A stretch of DNA of 7,809 nt, from NCBI GenBank assembly GCA_946999025.1, contig CAMQBP010000084.1, positions 1-7,809 of the forward strand. The letters run 5' to 3'. A model generated the notes under the pieces. It was not told the DNA's origin, searched no databases, and saw only the letters and a list, made by a program, of their open reading frames with translations. This stretch comes from an uncultured Prevotella sp. GTDB lineage: Bacteria > Bacteroidota > Bacteroidia > Bacteroidales > Bacteroidaceae. Below are positions 5,658 through 7,809 of the stretch, in pieces. Every line of letters starts with the position of its first letter. The first letter of the stretch is position 1. The translations under genes and the position numbers were made by a program.

Positions 5658-6524
5658 ATGATGAAGAAAAATGCTTTTATATTACCCTTGTTGGCCGCAA
5701 CATTGCTTGTTACAGGCTGTGCCAGCAAGAAAGATTTAGAGAATTGTCAAACGGAGAACCGCGAGTTGACAAACAACTACATGACAACCAAAGAACAACT
5801 GGCTGCCGCTCAGGCTCGTGTTACCTCGCTGGAGGAACAACTTGCACAGCAAAAGAAAAACTATGCTGACTTACATAAGTCACTGGACAAGAGCTTGTTG
5901 AACACCAGCTCCAACAACATCAACATCTCCAAGTTGGTTGATCAGATCAATGAGTCCAATCAATACATCCGCCATTTGGTGGAAGTGAAGTCAAAGTCAG
6001 ACTCGCTGAACATGGTGCTGACCAACAACCTCACCCGCTCTTTGAGCCGTGAGGAGTTGAAAGAAGTTGACGTTCAGGTGCTCAAGGGCGTGGTATACAT
6101 CAGCTTGGCCGACAACATGCTGTACAAGAGCGGCTCGTATGAGATTAATGACCGTGCGGCAGAGACGCTGAGCAAGATTGCCAAAATCATCATGGACTAC
6201 AAGGATTACGATGTCTTGGTAGAGGGTAACACGGACAACGTGCCGGTAAACCAAAACAGTCCGCTGATGAAAAACATCCGCAACAACTGGGATTTGTCAA
6301 CCCTTCGCGCATCCAGCGTGGTGCAGTTCTTGCAAAACCACTATGGCGTAGATCCCAAACGAATGACTGCCGGCGGCCGTGGTGAGTACAATCCGCTGAC
6401 AAGCAACAACACGGAAGTGGGCAAACAGCGCAACCGCCGTACGCAAATCATCATCACACCGAAGCTCGACCAGTTCATGGATCTGATTGACAAGGCACCC
6501 GAGAACGAGGGCATGGCGAAGTAA
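5658..6524 (+). CDS. OmpA-family peptidoglycan-binding lipoprotein
   Basis: This 288-residue envelope lipoprotein should tether membrane to peptidoglycan. The N-terminus MMKKNAFILPLLAATLLVTGC is a type II signal peptide (lipobox VTGC, lipidation at Cys21). Residues about 26-125 are hydrophilic, rich in Gln, Glu, Lys and Leu, and predicted by eye to be coiled coil. The OmpA C-terminal domain covers about 140-267: VEGNTDN (188-194), DLSTLRASSVVQFL (212-225) with Asp212 and Arg217 where OmpA binds diaminopimelate, AGGRGEYNP (238-246), and QRNRR (257-261). There is no beta-barrel, so it is closer in layout to Pal or YiaD-like lipoproteins than to true OmpA. ATG-ATG doublets leave the start uncertain by one codon, and there is no Shine-Dalgarno sequence. 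It has its own promoter and a structured leader, and converges with trpS across a long hairpin. Confidence 0.92.
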   Translation: MMKKNAFILPLLAATLLVTGCASKKDLENCQTENRELTNNYMTTKEQLAAAQARVTSLEEQLAQQKKNYADLHKSLDKSLLNTSSNNINISKLVDQINESNQYIRHLVEVKSKSDSLNMVLTNNLTRSLSREELKEVDVQVLKGVVYISLADNMLYKSGSYEINDRAAETLSKIAKIIMDYKDYDVLVEGNTDNVPVNQNSPLMKNIRNNWDLSTLRASSVVQFLQNHYGVDPKRMTAGGRGEYNPLTSNNTEVGKQRNRRTQIIITPKLDQFMDLIDKAPENEGMAK

Positions 6525-6536
6525 CGCAACGATTTT

Positions 6537-6561
6537 CTGCCGATGCCGCAGGTCTCGGCAG
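6537..6561. other. Small inverted repeat just after the OmpA-domain gene
   Basis: CTGCCGA (6537-6543) pairs perfectly with TCGGCAG (6555-6561) around an 11-base loop, starting 13 bases after the stop codon. No T-tract follows. It lies 12 bases before the larger hairpin and may act with it in 3'-end formation. Confidence 0.45.
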
Positions 6562-6572
6562 GTAAGAATATG

Positions 6573-6623
6573 ACCGAAAGCGGGGGCGTTCCAAATGTTG
6601 GAACGCCCCCGCTTTCGGTGTTT
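6573..6623. terminator. 22-bp perfect hairpin between convergent genes, probable bidirectional terminator
   Basis: Bases 6573-6594 are the exact reverse complement of 6598-6619 around the 3-base loop ATG. The stem contains the GC-rich core GCGGGGGCGTTCC. It sits between the stops of the OmpA-domain gene (6524) and trpS (6645), where both transcripts need an end. The T-tracts are weak on both sides (GTTT on +, CATATTCTT on -), so termination may rely on stem strength, or the stem may protect 3' ends. Confidence 0.75.
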
Positions 6624-6644
6624 ATGCAGCCTTTGTCAGACCTG

Positions 6645-7631
6645 TTATAACCTGAATCCGATGATTCTACGCACCTCTTTCAAGGTAGCGCTGGCACTCT
6701 CGCGCGCCCGGTCGGCACCCTCTTTGGCAATTTTGTCCAGCAACTCCTTATTCGAAATGTATTCGTTAATCTTCTCTCTGATGGGAGCTACCGTCGCACA
6801 GATGTCCGCTGCGATCTGCTTTTTCAGGTCTCCGTAGCGAATGCTGCAATCGTTCCACTTCTCATCAAAATAGTCGTATGTGTCTTGTGTCGAGCAAATT
6901 CGCAAGAATGTGAACAGGTTTTCTATCACTTCCGGCCTCTCACTGTTGGCCTTCTCGGGCCCACTGTCCGTCACGGCCTTCATCACTTTCTTAGAGATGG
7001 TCTTGTCATCATCATGCAGATAGATGCAGTTTCCAGTGCTCTTCCCCATCTTTCCACTTCCATCCAGACCAGGTACCTTCAATGCCTGCGAGTTGAAATA
7101 GAAGTTTTGTGGCTCAGGAAAGAAGTCAACGCCATAGATTCTGTTGAAACGCGAGGCACACCTCCGCGCCATTTCCATGTTTTGTTCCTGATCTTTACCT
7201 ACCGGAACCTTCTTTGCCCGATGCTGCAAGATGTCGGCGGCCATGAGCGTTGGGTATGTAAAGAGCCCCGCGTTGACGTTGTCGGGCTGCTGACGCGCCT
7301 TCTCCTTAAACGTGGTGACGCGTCCCAGTTCGCCAATATAAGTGTTCATGTTGAGGTAAAGATACAATTCCAACGTTTCTTTCACGTCACTCTGAACATA
7401 GATGGGAGCCTTTTGGGGATCGATGCCGCAGGCAAGATATTCAGCCAAGATGATGCGTGCGCTGTCTTGTATGTCTTCTGGTTTGGGTCGAGTGGTCAAT
7501 GAATGCCAGTCTGCAATGAAAAACATGCAATCATACTTGTCCTGCATCTCTATGAAGCTCTTCACTGCACCGAAATAATTTCCCAGGTGTAAATAACCTG
7601 TCGGGCGTATTCCACTAACTACTTTTTCCAT
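6645..7631 (-). CDS. trpS: Tryptophan--tRNA ligase (TrpRS)
   Basis: This class I aminoacyl-tRNA synthetase charges tRNA-Trp with tryptophan, using ATP, in the cytoplasm. Its 328 residues match the usual bacterial length. The HIGH-type motif is at residues 11-18 (TGYLHLGN) after the VSGIRPTG start. The active-site region includes MAADIL (130-135) and VPVGKDQEQNMEMAR (142-156), typical of TrpRS. The KMSKS loop is at 194-198 and reads KMGKS, in GLDGSGKMGKSTGN. The C-terminal helical tRNA-binding part ends at a conserved-looking RIIGFRL. The start at 7631 is supported by a Shine-Dalgarno sequence AAAGGA seven bases upstream, unusual in this window, and by a promoter about 34 bases upstream. The gene is monocistronic here, convergent with the OmpA-domain gene and divergent from a tRNA-Val gene. 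Confidence 0.97.
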   Translation of the reverse strand: MEKVVSGIRPTGYLHLGNYFGAVKSFIEMQDKYDCMFFIADWHSLTTRPKPEDIQDSARIILAEYLACGIDPQKAPIYVQSDVKETLELYLYLNMNTYIGELGRVTTFKEKARQQPDNVNAGLFTYPTLMAADILQHRAKKVPVGKDQEQNMEMARRCASRFNRIYGVDFFPEPQNFYFNSQALKVPGLDGSGKMGKSTGNCIYLHDDDKTISKKVMKAVTDSGPEKANSERPEVIENLFTFLRICSTQDTYDYFDEKWNDCSIRYGDLKKQIAADICATVAPIREKINEYISNKELLDKIAKEGADRARESASATLKEVRRIIGFRL

Positions 7632-7638
7632 TATCTAT

Positions 7639-7644
7639 TCCTTT
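7639..7644 (-). promoter_or_regulatory. Ribosome binding site of trpS
   Basis: AAAGGA on the minus strand lies seven bases before the ATG at 7631. It is the only clear Shine-Dalgarno sequence in the window and fixes the trpS start. Confidence 0.7.
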
Positions 7645-7664
7645 TTTTATTTGATTATCACTTG

Positions 7665-7695
7665 CAAAGGTACATCAAATTGAAGTCAACGCAAA
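7665..7695 (-). promoter_or_regulatory. Bacteroidetes-type promoter of trpS
   Basis: On the minus strand TTTG (7695 to 7692), a 19-base spacer and TACCTTTG (7672 to 7665) match the -33/-7 consensus exactly. The predicted start near 7661 gives a leader of about 30 bases, too short for a T-box or trp attenuator, and none is seen. Confidence 0.87.
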
Positions 7696-7711
7696 AAAAT
7701 ATAATCAAAAG

Positions 7712-7743
7712 TTTGGAGGTTATCAGAAAAAGGCATATCTTTG
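7712..7743 (+). promoter_or_regulatory. Bacteroidetes-type promoter of the tRNA-Val gene
   Basis: TTTG (7712-7715), a 20-base spacer and TATCTTTG (7736-7743) match the consensus. The -7 box ends 23 bases before the tRNA 5' end, leaving a short leader to be removed by RNase P. The -33 elements of this promoter and of trpS are about 16 bases apart, back to back. Confidence 0.83.
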
Positions 7744-7766
7744 CACCCGCTTACTTCAAGTAGCAA

Positions 7767-7809
7767 GGGCGTTTAGCTCAGCTGGTTTAGAGCATCTGCC
7801 TTACAAGCA
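7767..7809 (+). tRNA. tRNA-Val (anticodon UAC), 5' part, cut by window end
   Basis: The 43 bases present fit a tRNA: acceptor strand GGGCGTT (7767-7773), TA, D stem GCTC/GAGC (7776-7779 with 7790-7793) around AGCTGGTTTA, anticodon stem TCTGC (7795-7799) and loop CTTACAA (7800-7806), then GCA starting the 3' anticodon strand. The anticodon at 7802-7804 is TAC, which reads Val codon GUA. The T arm and acceptor 3' strand are outside the window. The uridine at position 34 makes it, in principle, a candidate substrate for ho5U-type modification. Confidence 0.95.

Noticed and set aside
6885..7502. 205-residue open frame on the plus strand inside trpS
   Set aside because: It lies antisense to conserved TrpRS motifs, has no recognisable domain and no start signals.
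7632..7661. Tryptophan-responsive leader (T-box or attenuator) upstream of trpS
   Set aside because: The predicted leader is only about 30 bases, with no T-box motif, no Trp-codon leader peptide and no terminator stem.
1..7809. Mobile element, prophage, defence or toxin-antitoxin system
   Set aside because: All credible genes are core housekeeping or envelope genes; no transposase, integrase, attachment site or target duplication was seen.

Overview
The window looks like core chromosome of a Bacteroidetes bacterium, most likely a Prevotella-like member of the Bacteroidales. The evidence is promoters of the Bacteroidetes type (a TAnnTTTG -7 box, usually with TTTG 19-20 bases upstream), mostly absent Shine-Dalgarno sequences, a short GyrB without the enterobacterial TOPRIM insertion, and protein sequences that resemble Bacteroidales homologues throughout. 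The genus is inferred from general resemblance, not from a search.

Layout: (1) 1-1638, the 3' part of gyrB on +, ending in a strong intrinsic terminator. (2) 1740-2777 on -, a lipoprotein papain-fold peptidase of the bleomycin hydrolase/aminopeptidase C type. (3) 2858-4117 on +, a U32-family protein related to tRNA/rRNA hydroxylation factors; it diverges from the peptidase and both promoters abut the start codons. (4) 4118-4403, an intergenic stretch with a GC-rich hairpin and an array of four 44-bp direct repeats built of 7-bp subunits. (5) 4404-4826 sufE and 4842-5372 a SPOUT RNA methyltransferase that probably starts at TTG; the two are 15 bases apart and probably co-transcribed. (6) 5373-5657, an intergenic stretch with overlapping stems, a promoter and a structured 5' leader. 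(7) 5658-6524, an OmpA-domain lipoprotein. (8) A 22-bp perfect inverted repeat between convergent genes. (9) 6645-7631 on -, trpS. (10) 7767 to the end, the 5' part of a tRNA-Val(UAC) gene on +, divergent from trpS.

The genes are mainly informational or housekeeping: DNA supercoiling, RNA modification (U32 protein, SPOUT enzyme), Fe-S assembly (SufE), tRNA charging, a tRNA, and two envelope lipoproteins. One plausible but untested link is that U32 proteins of the RNA-hydroxylating type carry an Fe-S cluster, and sufE lies downstream on the same strand.

I found no mobile element, CRISPR array, defence system or biosynthetic cluster, and nothing I would call a new system. The points most worth checking are non-coding: the 44-bp array, the ompA leader hairpin, the near-leaderless divergent promoters and the TTG start.
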